Translations under genes and position numbers: made by a program
Shown here: one piece after another, positions 1 through 9,567 of the stretch
Numbering within the stretch: the stretch's first letter is position 1
Layout: every line of letters starts with the position of its first letter
The notes under the pieces: generated by a model
What the model saw: only the letters and a program-made list of their open reading frames with translations
What the model was told of the DNA's origin: nothing
Databases searched by the model: none
Assembly: GCA_029974635.1 (NCBI GenBank)
Contig: JARKQY010000022.1
Span: 1 to 64,000, forward strand
Direction of reading: 5' to 3'
Source of the DNA: Bacillota bacterium
GTDB lineage: Bacteria; Bacillota; UBA4882; UBA8346
Length of the DNA stretch: 64,000 bases

Positions 1-1
1 A

Positions 2-496
2 CATTGCGGCCGGGTAGGGGTGGTTGGCATCCCGAATGTGGGGAAATCATCGGTGTTAAACCGGCTTTTAGGAACCGGCTCCGCTAAAACCGGAAATTTA
101 CCCGGAATAACCCGAGGCAAACAATGGGTGCGGCGTAACGGCTTAGAGATCCTGGATACCCCGGGATTGCTGCCGCCGAAAATCATCCGTCCGGAAGACG
201 GTTTTGTCTTGGCCATTTTAGGAACAATTCGAGAAGAGATCATTCCTGTTTATGATCTATCTTTGCAATTGCTGGAAAAATACGGCCGGACATTGTTCTC
301 CGGCCAACAGCCGGGAGATGATTTCCGGGCGCCTGAAGAACAATTGTTATGGTTTGCCAATAAACGGAATTTTGTCGTAAAAGGAGGGGAGCCTGATATT
401 GAGCGGGCCGCAAAGACCATCTTGAAGGAGTTCCGGGATGGGAAACTGGGCCGGATTACTCTGGAACTCCCTCCGTCTGGGGTTGCCGACGGTTAA
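2..496 (+). CDS. rbgA: Ribosome biogenesis GTPase RbgA/YlqF, C-terminal part (cut by window edge)
   Basis: The frame is open to the left edge, so the N-terminus lies outside the window. It begins just before the G1 motif GIPNVGKSS, followed by a G2-like PGITRG segment and the G3 motif DTPGLL. This is the order expected in a circularly permuted GTPase, whose G4/G5 motifs precede G1 and would be upstream. The C-terminal helical region (PEDGFVLAILGTI, then LEKYG) matches RbgA, which assists late assembly of the 50S subunit in the cytoplasm. The next gene on this strand is rnhB, as in Bacillus ylqF-rnhB. The last 41 bases overlap the convergent flippase-like gene. Confidence 0.93.
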   Translation, partial: HCGRVGVVGIPNVGKSSVLNRLLGTGSAKTGNLPGITRGKQWVRRNGLEILDTPGLLPPKIIRPEDGFVLAILGTIREEIIPVYDLSLQLLEKYGRTLFSGQQPGDDFRAPEEQLLWFANKRNFVVKGGEPDIERAAKTILKEFRDGKLGRITLELPPSGVADG

Positions 497-1499
497 TAAA
501 GCGCAAGAAAATGATACCGCCCACAAAGGTGGCCAGATGATAACTTAATAAACGCCAGGCGAATATGAAGATTGCCCGCAACTGGGGCGGGATAAAGCTA
601 AAAAGGGAGAATAAACCCACTTCCATGATGCCGCTGCCGCTGGGCACCGGTATATAAGCAATGATAAATACCAAAATAAACTGGAAAAATATGATTTGAA
701 CAAACATAGCAGTGATGTTAATGCCACAGGCATACATTAATAAAGGAGCAATGGTGAAAAAACAGGTCCAATATAATATGCTGAAGAGCGAGGCCAGATA
801 AAAATAGATTCCTTTCCGGAATTCTTTAATTGAAGTGTGAAAAGTTTCCAATTCCACCAGCAATTTATTGGCCAAAGGTTGTATTTTACTTTGAAACCGT
901 GTGTTCTTAAACAAGCCCGTTAGAAAGGCAAAAAGATTGGCGGCGATTCCCGGCTTGATAATGAATAACAGCAACAACCCGGAGACCAGGAAAGCGATTG
1001 GGATTGCAATGGTAGTAATTTGAAGCATCATGCCGTTGGTTAGTTTGAAACGGTATAATAAAAGCAAAATTGGAGCAAAAATGGTAAAAACTAAGGTGGA
1101 GAGGATAACCCGCATTGTTACCACGGCGCTGGATTTCCCTGGCTGTATCCCGGCTTTGCATAATAAATAGATCTGTGTGGGGATGCCGCCGGAATAAAAG
1201 GGAGTAATGTTGCCGGTAAATGATGTTGCGAGATTAATGCCCAATACTTTTATAAATGATATCTTTTCGGATAGGCCCGTAATAATGAACAAAATCCGGC
1301 AGCTCTCAATGAGCCAGGAACATAATAAAGTAAGGATTGCCAATCCCAGTGCCGGATAATTAAATTTTTGATATTCAAGTTTGAATCCCGAGGTAAGGGA
1401 ATTAAACAGCAAATAGGCGGTACTTGCCAAAGTAAAAATCAGAATCAGGCTTAATCCCTTCAGAAACCATTTCCGAACCGGGAGTTCACTTACTTTCAT
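456..1499 (-). CDS. Lysylphosphatidylglycerol synthase TM-region / UPF0104 family membrane protein
   Basis: 347-residue polytopic membrane protein with about eight hydrophobic segments. It carries family-like motifs such as NLATSFTGNITPFYSGGIP and, near the C-terminus, IPVPSGSGIMEVG. This family covers the flippase-like half of MprF and YbhN-type proteins; the substrate is unknown here. The start at 1499 is preferred because GGAGGT lies four bases upstream; a longer frame to 1715 adds 72 residues without such a site. It sits on the opposite strand inside the rbgA-rnhB order, so it is an insertion relative to Bacillus, and it overlaps the end of rbgA. Confidence 0.85.
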   Translation of the reverse strand: MKVSELPVRKWFLKGLSLILIFTLASTAYLLFNSLTSGFKLEYQKFNYPALGLAILTLLCSWLIESCRILFIITGLSEKISFIKVLGINLATSFTGNITPFYSGGIPTQIYLLCKAGIQPGKSSAVVTMRVILSTLVFTIFAPILLLLYRFKLTNGMMLQITTIAIPIAFLVSGLLLLFIIKPGIAANLFAFLTGLFKNTRFQSKIQPLANKLLVELETFHTSIKEFRKGIYFYLASLFSILYWTCFFTIAPLLMYACGINITAMFVQIIFFQFILVFIIAYIPVPSGSGIMEVGLFSLFSFIPPQLRAIFIFAWRLLSYHLATFVGGIIFLRFINRRQPQTEGVPE

Positions 1500-1553
1500 A
1501 CTTACCTCCGTACTTTCAAAATAATGTGCGTTGATGTTGATTAAAGATACTTT

Positions 1554-1586
1554 ATATTTCGGTCTTAAATCATATTTCGGTCTTAA
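1554..1586. repeat. Short direct repeat upstream of the flippase-like gene
   Basis: The 15-mer ATATTTCGGTCTTAA occurs at 1554-1568 and again at 1572-1586, an 18-base period. It lies in the leader of the minus-strand membrane protein gene. It could be a regulator site or slippage; no function can be assigned. Confidence 0.5.
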
Positions 1587-1725
1587 TCCTATTATATCCT
1601 GCCAGTAAATGTTACAACCAAACCAAATTTTTTCCGTTATTCTTTTTAAAGTTTTCGTTTTGGGTTGACGATATTTATAGTAATATATAATTATCGGCAA
1701 TATTATTATTTTCATCGAGGTTTAC

Positions 1726-2403
1726 ATGATTGACAGTCAGTTGAAAAAGCTTCCCTGGGACCAGCGAATGGTTCTTGAAAGAGATTGTTGGAAGAGGGGT
1801 TATTGTAGAGTCGCCGGATTAGATGAAGCCGGCAGGGGACCTTTGGCCGGTCCCGTTGTTGCCGCGGTTTTTGTTATTAACCCTGAATTCAAGATGGATG
1901 GTTTAAATGACTCCAAACAGTTAACCCCGTTGCAGCGCCAAAAATTTTTCAAAGTATTGACTTCGGGATCTTGGGAGTACGGTATCGGTATTGTGGAACC
2001 GGAGGAGATAGACCGGATTAATATCTACCAAGCTTCTCGCGTGGCTATGTTAAAGGCTTTGCGAAGTTTGGAAATTCCGCCGGATTATCTCCTGGTGGAT
2101 GCGCTGGTGGTACCGGAGACCGGTATTGCTCAACAGGCAATAATTCATGGCGATGCGCTTTCAATTGCCATAGCGGCTGCCTCGGTTATTGCCAAATACA
2201 CCAGAGATCAATTAATGATTGAGTATGATTTGATATATCCAGGGTACGATTTTGCAAATCACAAAGGGTATCCTACCCGGAAACACTACTTAGCTTTGCA
2301 AGAACTGGGACCTTCGCCGATTCACCGCCGTTCATTCCGCCTATCCAGAGATGAAACCGATGAAAACTTAGAATTGTTTTCAGAAGAAGGGACCCCGCCG
2401 TGA
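1726..2403 (+). CDS. rnhB: Ribonuclease HII
   Basis: 225 residues. Cleaves RNA in RNA-DNA hybrids and removes misincorporated ribonucleotides. Visible motifs are GLDEAGRGPLAGPVVA with the acidic pair D33/E34, NDSKQL, the later acidic residues in LLVDAL and HGDALS, and the C-terminal NHKGYPTRKHY...SPIHRRSF block. GAGGTTTAC precedes the ATG. The stop overlaps the next start in a GTGA arrangement (2400-2403), so the two genes are probably translationally coupled. The order after rbgA is the conserved Bacillota one. Confidence 0.96.
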   Translation: MIDSQLKKLPWDQRMVLERDCWKRGYCRVAGLDEAGRGPLAGPVVAAVFVINPEFKMDGLNDSKQLTPLQRQKFFKVLTSGSWEYGIGIVEPEEIDRINIYQASRVAMLKALRSLEIPPDYLLVDALVVPETGIAQQAIIHGDALSIAIAAASVIAKYTRDQLMIEYDLIYPGYDFANHKGYPTRKHYLALQELGPSPIHRRSFRLSRDETDENLELFSEEGTPP

Positions 2404-3800
2404 AGATTGACGGTTTAAAAAGTTTTTTCGGCAATACAACGCAAATTTTTTCCGAGCTTAACCTGAGGGAAGGCCAAGTCATCGTGGGTAAAATCCTTAG
2501 CCTATCCGCCAACGAGGCGTTGCTGGAGATTGCCGGGCGGCAGTTGCAGGCCAAAGTGGAGGGCAACCCGCCGTCTATTCCAGATTCCACTGCAGCCTTT
2601 CGCGTGGGAAAAGATGAACAAGGTCGAACTCTGCTTAGGTTTGTTGCCGATGTTTCCGATAACAATGATACAACGAATAACTATGTCAAAGGAATTAACT
2701 CCAACGGCCCTATGGATGCAGTTGTTCTTAAGGCTATCCGTGCTTCGTTGCAAAAAGCAGGGGTTGCACCATCCCCCGAAAATATAGAGAAAATCTTCCG
2801 TGCGGTGCAAGACTTTCAGTTAAAATACCAACAACCTGTCAATCCGCAGATTTTCAGCTTTATTGTTGCCCAAAAATGGCCTGTAACTCCAGGAACGATA
2901 TTAGCCTCCCTGGTTCTTCAGGATAAGGACGCCCGCGGAGTTTTATGGAACATGCTGCAAAAATCATTACCGGAAAAAGAATTGGCGGAATTCATTGCCA
3001 AGTATGTATTGGTTCCGCAAGCCGATTCCCGGGCATTAGCCGGGAAAATGGCGGCCTTTGACAATTTGAAAAGCCTTCAGGATTTGTTGGCGAAATTGAT
3101 CAAATTAAGTTCCGGTTCCAACGAGACGGATAATATCGCCGGATTAACAACGAAGCAGCAGAAATCGAGCTTGGAAGGTAATTCGCAAAAAGCCCATGGG
3201 GACTATCTCCCACAATCCGGCCGTCATTATTCAGATGCGGTTCATTCCGAATCAAAGGTTCAAACGAACCTGGGAAAGGATCCGCTCATTTTTCCGAAGC
3301 AGAATCCCCCGCCCGATGCAGCGGTGGAATCAAAAACACTTGAAATGAGTGGAAAACTGGGTAAGCTTGAGCAGCAAAAAATAGCCGGCGTATTGGAACA
3401 GCATATATCGCTATCAAAATCCTTGCCCGAAAGTGATATCGTCAATAATTCCAATTATACGATCCCTTTTTTGCTTCATGATTCCAAAAACGGAATTCAG
3501 GAATTGTTGGTCAAGTGGCGCGAGGAACAAGACGAATCCCAAAACGGAAATGTCAGTCAGATTATGCATATGTCAATTCCCACCGAGCATATGGGTGAAA
3601 TTCAGTTAACAATGCGAATCACTGCGGTAGGCGTCCGGGTCAATCTGAAGGTCGCTACCGAAGCGGTTCGCTTGATTTTTCAAAAAAATATTAACGAATT
3701 AAAGGAGGCTATCGGCAAAACAAATGCTGTAATTGCTATCGGCTTGCAAGACAATACTGATTTAAATTCGAAAGATTCGGGATTTGACCTATGGATGTAA
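2400..3800 (+). CDS. YlqG-like protein with FliK-type C-terminal domain
   Basis: 466 residues. The N-terminal and middle parts are weakly recognisable, with a polar low-complexity stretch around residues 250-330. The C-terminal part (IPTEHMGEIQLTMRI, then VRVNLKVATEAVRLIF and a helix NINELKEAI) resembles the hook-length control domain of FliK (Flg_hook). Position between rnhB and an FlhB-C-like gene matches Bacillus ylqG-ylqH. FliK and FlhB interact in flagellar export switching, so the pairing supports the fold assignment, but no flagellar genes are nearby and the role is not established. Confidence 0.75.
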   Translation: MKIDGLKSFFGNTTQIFSELNLREGQVIVGKILSLSANEALLEIAGRQLQAKVEGNPPSIPDSTAAFRVGKDEQGRTLLRFVADVSDNNDTTNNYVKGINSNGPMDAVVLKAIRASLQKAGVAPSPENIEKIFRAVQDFQLKYQQPVNPQIFSFIVAQKWPVTPGTILASLVLQDKDARGVLWNMLQKSLPEKELAEFIAKYVLVPQADSRALAGKMAAFDNLKSLQDLLAKLIKLSSGSNETDNIAGLTTKQQKSSLEGNSQKAHGDYLPQSGRHYSDAVHSESKVQTNLGKDPLIFPKQNPPPDAAVESKTLEMSGKLGKLEQQKIAGVLEQHISLSKSLPESDIVNNSNYTIPFLLHDSKNGIQELLVKWREEQDESQNGNVSQIMHMSIPTEHMGEIQLTMRITAVGVRVNLKVATEAVRLIFQKNINELKEAIGKTNAVIAIGLQDNTDLNSKDSGFDLWM

Positions 3801-4096
3801 AATCAAAACATCCAAATGTATCATCTAGTCCCAAATATGCCGCGGCTTTACGATACCGGCCCGGCAAAGATCAGGCTCCCATCGTCGTGGCATCCGGAAA
3901 AGGAAAAATCGCGGAGACGATTTTAAAACTCGCTGAAGAGGCCGGGGTTCCAAATCATGTGGAACCGGCCCTAGCCAAGATTTTGGCCAATTTAAATCCG
4001 GGTACGCCGATCCCTGAGGAGACTTATCAAGTTGTAGCTTCCATACTGGCATTTATCTGGCGTCTGGATAAGCAGTATCACAGTTTGCGAAAATGA
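3791..4096 (+). CDS. FlhB C-terminal domain homologue (YlqH/FlhB2)
   Basis: 101 residues, equivalent to only the cytosolic C-terminal domain of the type III export switch FlhB/YscU. Visible conserved blocks are YAAALRYRPG, APIVVASGKGKIAETI, AGVPNHVEPALAKIL and IPEETYQVVASILAFIW. The membrane domain is absent and there is no NPTH autocleavage motif, as in Bacillus YlqH. It overlaps the end of the FliK-like gene by ten bases, so the two are almost certainly one operon with rnhB. Confidence 0.9.
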   Translation: MDVKSKHPNVSSSPKYAAALRYRPGKDQAPIVVASGKGKIAETILKLAEEAGVPNHVEPALAKILANLNPGTPIPEETYQVVASILAFIWRLDKQYHSLRK

Positions 4097-4151
4097 ATCA
4101 TGTAGCTATTTATTTGGTTTGCATATTCGTAATGAAAAGCGGGGATATGAC

Positions 4152-5045
4152 ATGGAAAAAGTGCGCATCGAGGAGTTAAAACCCGGAATGATTTTGGCAA
4201 AGACCATCTACGGAATTGATGGCAGAGTATTGGTACGGGAACAAGCTCAAATTACGTCTATCATTCTTGAAAAGCTAAGAGAACTGGGTTTACCGGCCGC
4301 ATATATTAAAACAGATGATGATGAACAGATTAAGCCTGATCCGGTATCGGAGACAACCAGGATGGATTTGATTCGCAGTTTATCCAAACTGGAAGCCCAG
4401 GTGAGATCAGGAGGAAATGTGAGTTTTGCTTCTTCTAAGCGGCCACTGTATGATTTGGTAGATGAGATCGTAACCAATAAGAATAATTTGATTGGAATGA
4501 CTGATATTCGGCTGCATGATGATTATACCTTCGGCCATTCGACGAATGTAGCCGTTATTGCGGTGAAGATGGGAGTACTATTGGATTATAACCAGTTAAA
4601 ACTGGCCGAATTGGCTGTCGGAGCCCTGTATCACGATATCGGAATGACTAAAATTCCACTGGAGATATTAAATAAAAAAGACGAGTTGACTGCGGGGGAA
4701 TTAAAGCTGATTCAAGCCCATCCGGAAACAGGATATACCATGTTGCGCCAAAACCAGGATGTATCTACGGTTTCCGCTCATGTGGCCCTGCAACATCATG
4801 AACGTTTTAATGGATCCGGTTACCCGCGAGGAATCGTCGGTGACGCCATCCATGAATTTGCTCGAATTGTAGCAGTGGCCGATACGTTTGACTCCTTAAC
4901 CACGGAAAAAATATACCGCCATGCGAAGACCATACCGGAGGCCTTGCTCCTGATTGAAAGCAAAAAAGGGACGGATTTTGATCCGGCAATGGTGGAGTTG
5001 TTCATGAAAGTAATTGATATTGATAAAATCGCTTCGACTTACTAA
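4152..5045 (+). CDS. HD-GYP domain protein, predicted cyclic di-GMP phosphodiesterase
   Basis: 297 residues. The N-terminal ~110 residues begin with the MEKVRIEELKPGM signature common to these proteins. The HD-GYP domain follows: HD at 161-162 (LYHDIGMTKIP), HPETG at 190-194, HH at 215-216 and GSGYP at 221-225, then ARIVAVADTFDSLTT. Members hydrolyse cyclic di-GMP at a two- or three-metal centre. The start at 4152 is chosen for GGGGA at 4141-4145; an upstream in-frame ATG at 4119 lacks a site. No signal peptide or membrane segment is seen, so it is probably cytoplasmic. Confidence 0.92.
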   Translation: MEKVRIEELKPGMILAKTIYGIDGRVLVREQAQITSIILEKLRELGLPAAYIKTDDDEQIKPDPVSETTRMDLIRSLSKLEAQVRSGGNVSFASSKRPLYDLVDEIVTNKNNLIGMTDIRLHDDYTFGHSTNVAVIAVKMGVLLDYNQLKLAELAVGALYHDIGMTKIPLEILNKKDELTAGELKLIQAHPETGYTMLRQNQDVSTVSAHVALQHHERFNGSGYPRGIVGDAIHEFARIVAVADTFDSLTTEKIYRHAKTIPEALLLIESKKGTDFDPAMVELFMKVIDIDKIASTY

Positions 5046-5049
5046 ACTG

Positions 5050-5110
5050 GATTCCATTGAAAAAGAAATAAAATTACTTGAATAGCCGGTTTTTCTTTTC
5101 GAATGGAATC
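5050..5110. terminator. Hairpin between convergent genes
   Basis: GATTCCATT at 5050-5058 pairs with AATGGAATC at 5102-5110, extended inward by a GAAAAAG/CTTTTC-rich stretch with a bulge. It sits just after the HD-GYP stop and overlaps the 3' end of the minus-strand gene at 5074. It probably ends the plus-strand transcript. Confidence 0.5.
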
Positions 5111-5358
5111 AGGTGCGGCTCATCGTCATTTGGAGTTTCTTTGAATTCAACGAATTCAACTAGCAAATTTAGAAGCGTCATGCATTCTTCCTGAATTTTT
5201 AACGATTGTTTTATCAGTTTGACAATTAATTCCGGAGAATCGGGATGGGATGCAGATGATGCAGATACAGATTCGGTTTCGCTATAATTTATGCTTCCGG
5301 TAAAATTCTGATTTTGATTTGTATTCGGTGAAGGACATTTGAAAAAAGGATACTCCAT
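5074..5358 (-). CDS. Hypothetical small protein
   Basis: 94 residues. The start has a good GGAGGG site seven bases upstream, which is the main support. The sequence is polar, with an N/S/T-rich first half (residues 10-45) and a helical leucine-rich segment (ELIVKLIKQSLKIQEECMTLLNLLVEFVEF region, about 43-72). No signal peptide, membrane segment or family match is recognised. It is transcribed against the surrounding operon. Confidence 0.6.
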   Translation of the reverse strand: MEYPFFKCPSPNTNQNQNFTGSINYSETESVSASSASHPDSPELIVKLIKQSLKIQEECMTLLNLLVEFVEFKETPNDDEPHLIPFEKKNRLFK

Positions 5359-5459
5359 GGTTTCCCTCCGTATCAGGATTAATAAGATTCACAAGCTTTA
5401 CAGTCAGATCCATAACTTATACTTAATCCCTAATAACCAATAACTATTTCCAACTGAAC

Positions 5460-5503
5460 GCGGTGTTAAACCTGATAATTTATGGGCCTACACCGCTTTT
5501 TTA
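5460..5503 (+). terminator. Possible rho-independent terminator
   Basis: GCGGTGT at 5460-5466 pairs with ACACCGC at 5490-5496, followed directly by TTTTTTATT. The loop is long (23 bases), so strength is uncertain. It separates the HD-GYP side from yraN. Confidence 0.5.
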
Positions 5504-5628
5504 TTATTATACCCCAACATCTCCAGAAATATTCGTAATTCATGGTAATATTTATTAATAAATCCTTTATAAAACTTTTTTAGATTTTTCTTTAATTTTT
5601 GTAACAAAACTAATAATTAGCAGGAACG

Positions 5629-6027
5629 GTGGCAGGTATAGCGAAAAATAAACGCATGCCGAAATTTTCGAGTAAAAAAGAATTGGGGGACTGGGGCGAA
5701 AAAGTGGCGCTGGAGTATTTGACTAGCCGGGGATACCGGTTTGTGGCTGCCAAATATCGCTGTGTCTACGGAGAAATTGATCTAATCTGTATGGATGGTT
5801 CTGTTTGGTGTTTCATCGAAGTTAAAACCCGGAAAAATCCAAGTTTTGGAGAAGGTTATTATGGAGTTACTCCAGTTAAGGTGAAACATCTTACAAAAGC
5901 TGCCATTATGTATCTGGCCCAACACCGCTTGGGTGATGTCCCGGCACGTTTTGATATTGTTTCCATCGATTTCGTCACCGGTTCCGAATACAAAATCAGT
6001 CTGATAAAGAATGCTTTTGCCAAGTAA
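5629..6027 (+). CDS. YraN/UPF0102 family endonuclease-like protein
   Basis: 132 residues. The restriction-endonuclease-like core is visible as GDWGEKVALEYL near the start, then GEIDLI (48-53) and FIEVKTRK (62-69), the usual E-D-EVK set, then the FGEGYYGVTPVK block. Biochemical function is unsettled. A GTG start at 5629 with AGGA just upstream is used; the ATG at 5656 has no site. Its place directly before comM is conserved in Bacillota. Confidence 0.9.
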   Translation: MAGIAKNKRMPKFSSKKELGDWGEKVALEYLTSRGYRFVAAKYRCVYGEIDLICMDGSVWCFIEVKTRKNPSFGEGYYGVTPVKVKHLTKAAIMYLAQHRLGDVPARFDIVSIDFVTGSEYKISLIKNAFAK

Positions 6028-6053
6028 GGTTGTAATATTTTGGAGGAGATGGA

Positions 6054-7586
6054 ATGTTAGCAAAGATAGAAAGTTTTGCGGTAAATGGGATTGAGGGTTT
6101 TATCGTCCAGATCGAGGTGGATCTCGGCGGTGGATTTCCCGGTTTTGATATTGTCGGCTTACCGGATGCGGCGGTCAAGGAGGCTCGGGATCGGGTCAGG
6201 GCTGCCATTAAAAACTCCTGTTTAAGTTTTCATGATCACCGGATTACGGTGAACCTGGCGCCGGCCAATATCAAAAAGGAAGGATCAGGTTTCGACCTGC
6301 CCATTGCCGTGGGTATACTGGTTGCCAATGGCGAGGTCAAAAGGGATTTGATCGCTGAAGCGGCGTTTATCGGTGAATTGGCCCTGGATGGCAAAATCAG
6401 GGCGGTTAACGGGGCACTCCCCATGGCCATTGCCGCCCGGGATGCCCGGAAGAAATATCTGGTTCTACCTGCGGATAATCTCCCCGAAGTTTCCGTAATT
6501 TCCGGGGTCAATGCGATTCCGGTGCATAGCCTCAGCCAGGTAAAAGGTTTTATGGATGGAACCTGGCAGCCCGACGGCACTGACGCCAAAACTTATAAAG
6601 AAACGGCTTTAACCATTGAAGATGATGACTTGGCGGATGTCAAAGGCCAGGAACAAGCCAAGCGGGCCTTAGAGGTAGCGGCGGCAGGCGGACACAATAT
6701 CCTGATGATTGGACCGCCCGGTTCCGGTAAGACCATGCTGGCCCGGAGGTTGCCGGGTATTTTGCCTTCATTGTGCGTGGATGAATCCTTGGAGCTGACC
6801 AAAATTTACAGCGTCGGCGGTCTTCTGCCTTCGGGATTAGCGTTGCTCAATAAGCGGCCCTTTCGTTCGCCGCATCACACCACCAGCCCGGCCGGTCTCA
6901 TCGGCGGTGGCCGGATTCCCAGGCCTGGGGAAGTGAGTTTGGCCCATTACGGGGTTTTATTCCTCGATGAGTTGCCCGAATTTCCCCGGGAAGTCCTGGA
7001 GGTACTGCGCCAACCTTTGGAAGACGGTAAGGTTACTATTGCCAGGGCTGTCACCACCACTCAATTTCCCGCCCGTTTTATGCTGGCGGCCGCCATGAAC
7101 CCTTGTCCTTGCGGTTATTTCGGCGATTCCCAAAAGTCCTGCAGTTGTACTCCCATTCAAATTCAGCGCTATCAAAGCCGAATCTCCGGCCCATTGCTGG
7201 ATCGATTCGATCTCCAAATCGAAGTGCCCCGTTTGCAAGAATTTGAACTGGATAATATTACGAACAGCGAGTCTTCCCAGTCTATTCGCCGGCGGGTCGA
7301 AACCGCCCGGGAGATTCAACGCAACCGGTTCAGCGATTCGGCTCATTATTGCAATGCCCATATGAGCAACAAGGAGATCCGGGAGTTTTGCGGACTGGAC
7401 AAGGACTCCAAGGATATCTTACGCCAGGCGGTCCAGCGTTTTTCCCTTAGCGCCAGGGCGTATACCCGGATTCTAAAACTCGCCCGGACCATTGCCGATT
7501 TAGAAGGGGCGGTTAACATCGACATCGGGCATCTAGCCGAGGCGATACAGTATCGAAGCTTGGATAGCAAGAGTGTTGCGGGTTGA
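6054..7586 (+). CDS. comM: YifB/ComM family Mg-chelatase-like AAA+ ATPase
   Basis: 510 residues, full length for the family. The N-terminal ChlI-like domain (about 20-170) is followed by Walker A GPPGSGKT at 220-227, Walker [10 protein letters not shown], and the cysteine cluster [11 protein letters not shown]...CSC, then the C-terminal Mg-chelatase domain. ComM-type proteins are hexameric helicases promoting branch migration when natural transformation DNA is integrated. GGAGGAG lies eight bases before the ATG. In many Bacillota dprA and topA follow; here the conserved order breaks off after this gene. Confidence 0.95.
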   Translation: MLAKIESFAVNGIEGFIVQIEVDLGGGFPGFDIVGLPDAAVKEARDRVRAAIKNSCLSFHDHRITVNLAPANIKKEGSGFDLPIAVGILVANGEVKRDLIAEAAFIGELALDGKIRAVNGALPMAIAARDARKKYLVLPADNLPEVSVISGVNAIPVHSLSQVKGFMDGTWQPDGTDAKTYKETALTIEDDDLADVKGQEQAKRALEVAAAGGHNILMIGPPGSGKTMLARRLPGILPSLCVDESLELTKIYSVGGLLPSGLALLNKRPFRSPHHTTSPAGLIGGGRIPRPGEVSLAHYGVLFLDELPEFPREVLEVLRQPLEDGKVTIARAVTTTQFPARFMLAAAMNPCPCGYFGDSQKSCSCTPIQIQRYQSRISGPLLDRFDLQIEVPRLQEFELDNITNSESSQSIRRRVETAREIQRNRFSDSAHYCNAHMSNKEIREFCGLDKDSKDILRQAVQRFSLSARAYTRILKLARTIADLEGAVNIDIGHLAEAIQYRSLDSKSVAG

Positions 7587-7688
7587 TTATATGAGCTAAT
7601 TTGAGTTTTGCTTATCTTGGATAAATGATATATTGATGTATTTTTCTTAACATCCTAGAAAAATATGGTGTGATCTATATAAAACTGA

Positions 7689-8222
7689 TTATTGATACAT
7701 TGTTAAAAAACTTGAATTTACCGGAATCGGAAATTGATAAAAAATGGGGCGCAGGTCCCATCGGTCTTCCGGTAACGTTGCCGGGACCTGCCGTTCAATC
7801 AGTTCCCGATTTTTCTTGGACCGCTTTCCGTACATGAAGAGTCCTTTATATGTCGGATTGGTAAGGATAGCTCTGACCCGGCTGAGAGTCCAAATCCCGG
7901 AAGTAGCGGTTTTAATTTTCCTCTTTCGTTTTGCGACTAATCTTCCATCTTTAACATAAGAGGTCGGAGCTTGTAACAGGTTTAGATAACCTGCAATTTT
8001 AGGACAAGTTTGATCGAGAGCATCAGCCTGATAATATATCAAACGGCAAATAAAAGCTTCAGAATAATCACATCTTTCCATTGAATCTTCATTACAAGGG
8101 AGAGAGTTGTCGTAATTAAGTATTAGTTTGGATAAAGTTAATAATATTAAGTATTTCCAACTATAAGTGTATTTATCAAAATCTGGTATACCAATACGTG
8201 CTTGCCTTTCATGTCGGCACAT
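7689..8222 (-). pseudogene. Remnant of a large serine recombinase (recombinase domain only)
   Basis: Translation on the minus strand at about 7755-8060 gives a clear middle part of a large serine recombinase: CPKIAGYLNLLQAPTSY, VKDGRL, then TSGIWTLSRVRAILTNPTYK and YGKRSKKNRELIER. The catalytic resolvase domain with its serine and the C-terminal zinc-ribbon/coiled-coil region are missing, and the flanking residues do not fit the family. This is a decayed integrase from a prophage or integrative element and should be inactive. Confidence 0.8.
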
Positions 8223-8243
8223 ACACCCCTCATCGACAGCGTG

Positions 8244-9326
8244 TTATGAAACTCGCTCTTTCAGGTTATCCAAATTTTTTTCAAAATTTTGATCTCCTAA
8301 CCATTGAATATAATCAATTATTGTACGGTTGATCCCATACTTGCCTATTTTAGTTTGATTGATTCGTTGATCCAAAAGCGTTTGGTTATTAATAAGAAGT
8401 TCGCACATTTCAGAAACCAATTTTGATCCTTTATCATCTCGTCTTTTTACATAATCTGAATGTATAACTTTTTCTTTAAGTAAATCACATAATTGTTTGT
8501 AAGCCTTTTCCAAAGTATCACTGAAATTAATATGGTTTTTACCAGTACTAGTCTCTATTACGTCTGAAATAAGAATGGAAAACCATTCTCTATTAAATTC
8601 TCCTGTTGCTTTCTCCCATTCATCTAATATTTCTTGTTCTGTAATTAGACCTTTTCTCTGACCATCTTTTGCATCATGGTATAGGTAAGCTAATCCATCA
8701 GCAATATCGACTACTTGTCCTTCTACTGTAGAAGGTTTATTCAAATCATATTTTTTAACTATTTCAATATTACGCTGATCCTTGACTTCTGAATGCTTTA
8801 AGATTCCTTCTCTAACTGCAAAGGTTAAATTATAACCATCGACATTTTTCCCATCTATTATTTTTTTTGTATATGCTTTTTCAACTATCCATAAGCTTTG
8901 AACATTATGAGAAAAGCCACCAAGTTCAGGTTTATCTTTAAATATTTCATTTAATGTCCGTTCACCAGCATGGCCAAAAGGAGTGTGTCCTAAATCGTGA
9001 CCAAGGGCTATTGCCTCAGTGAGATCTTCATTTAGTCTTAAAGCTCTAGCAATTTGTCGAGCTATATGTGATACTTCAAAGCTATGTGTTAAGCGAGTCC
9101 GGCTATGCTGATCGAGTGGATTAGTAAAAACTTGTGTTTTGGTTCTTAGCCTTCGGAATGCATCGGAATATAAGATTCTACCAATATCGATTTGAAAACT
9201 GGTTCGGTAGGGATCTGGAGCTTCGAAAATTTCTCTAGAAGCATATCTTTCATCGTTTGAGCGAGTGGCCAATGGCGATAAGTTCTGTTTTTCCCATTCT
9301 TCTCGGGATTCACGTAAATTCGGCAT
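8244..9326 (-). CDS. dgt: dGTP triphosphohydrolase (dGTPase), HD superfamily
   Basis: 360 residues. Converts dGTP to deoxyguanosine and triphosphate. The HD metal site is visible: H81 in RLTHS, H110-D111 in ALGHDLGHTPFGHAGE, and a later aspartate in VVDIADGLAYLYHD. The N-terminal FRRLRTKTQVF and RTRLTHSFEV blocks are typical. GGAGGT lies six bases before the ATG. It sits in an AT-rich accessory segment next to a recombinase remnant, so it may have arrived horizontally; some such dGTPases limit phage replication, but this context does not prove a defence role. Confidence 0.93.
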   Translation of the reverse strand: MPNLRESREEWEKQNLSPLATRSNDERYASREIFEAPDPYRTSFQIDIGRILYSDAFRRLRTKTQVFTNPLDQHSRTRLTHSFEVSHIARQIARALRLNEDLTEAIALGHDLGHTPFGHAGERTLNEIFKDKPELGGFSHNVQSLWIVEKAYTKKIIDGKNVDGYNLTFAVREGILKHSEVKDQRNIEIVKKYDLNKPSTVEGQVVDIADGLAYLYHDAKDGQRKGLITEQEILDEWEKATGEFNREWFSILISDVIETSTGKNHINFSDTLEKAYKQLCDLLKEKVIHSDYVKRRDDKGSKLVSEMCELLINNQTLLDQRINQTKIGKYGINRTIIDYIQWLGDQNFEKNLDNLKERVS

Positions 9327-9567
9327 TATAAAACCTCCATGTCATTGATAGTGTTTTTAAGCATCCAAACTTTAAACTTAATCTCCGAATTTTATCAAAC
9401 AAATTAAACAGGTGTTTTTGCTGTAGTAAATAAAAAGAATAGGGGACAGTATATAAACTCTTTATACTTAGTTTATAGTTTTTACAATGGTGGACCTGAG
9501 GTCCCCAAACCCTCGACCTTTTTAGGTGTGGTGGAGATTGACCAAAGATGCGAAGTTGTTCTTTATA

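Noticed and set aside
7689..8222. Functional recombinase gene
   Set aside because: The catalytic domain and the C-terminal part are missing; only the middle domain is recognisable.
8244..9326. Anti-phage defence system centred on dgt
   Set aside because: dGTPases can limit phages, but no partner defence genes are present and the neighbours are decayed remnants, so housekeeping or acquired dGTPase is the safer call.
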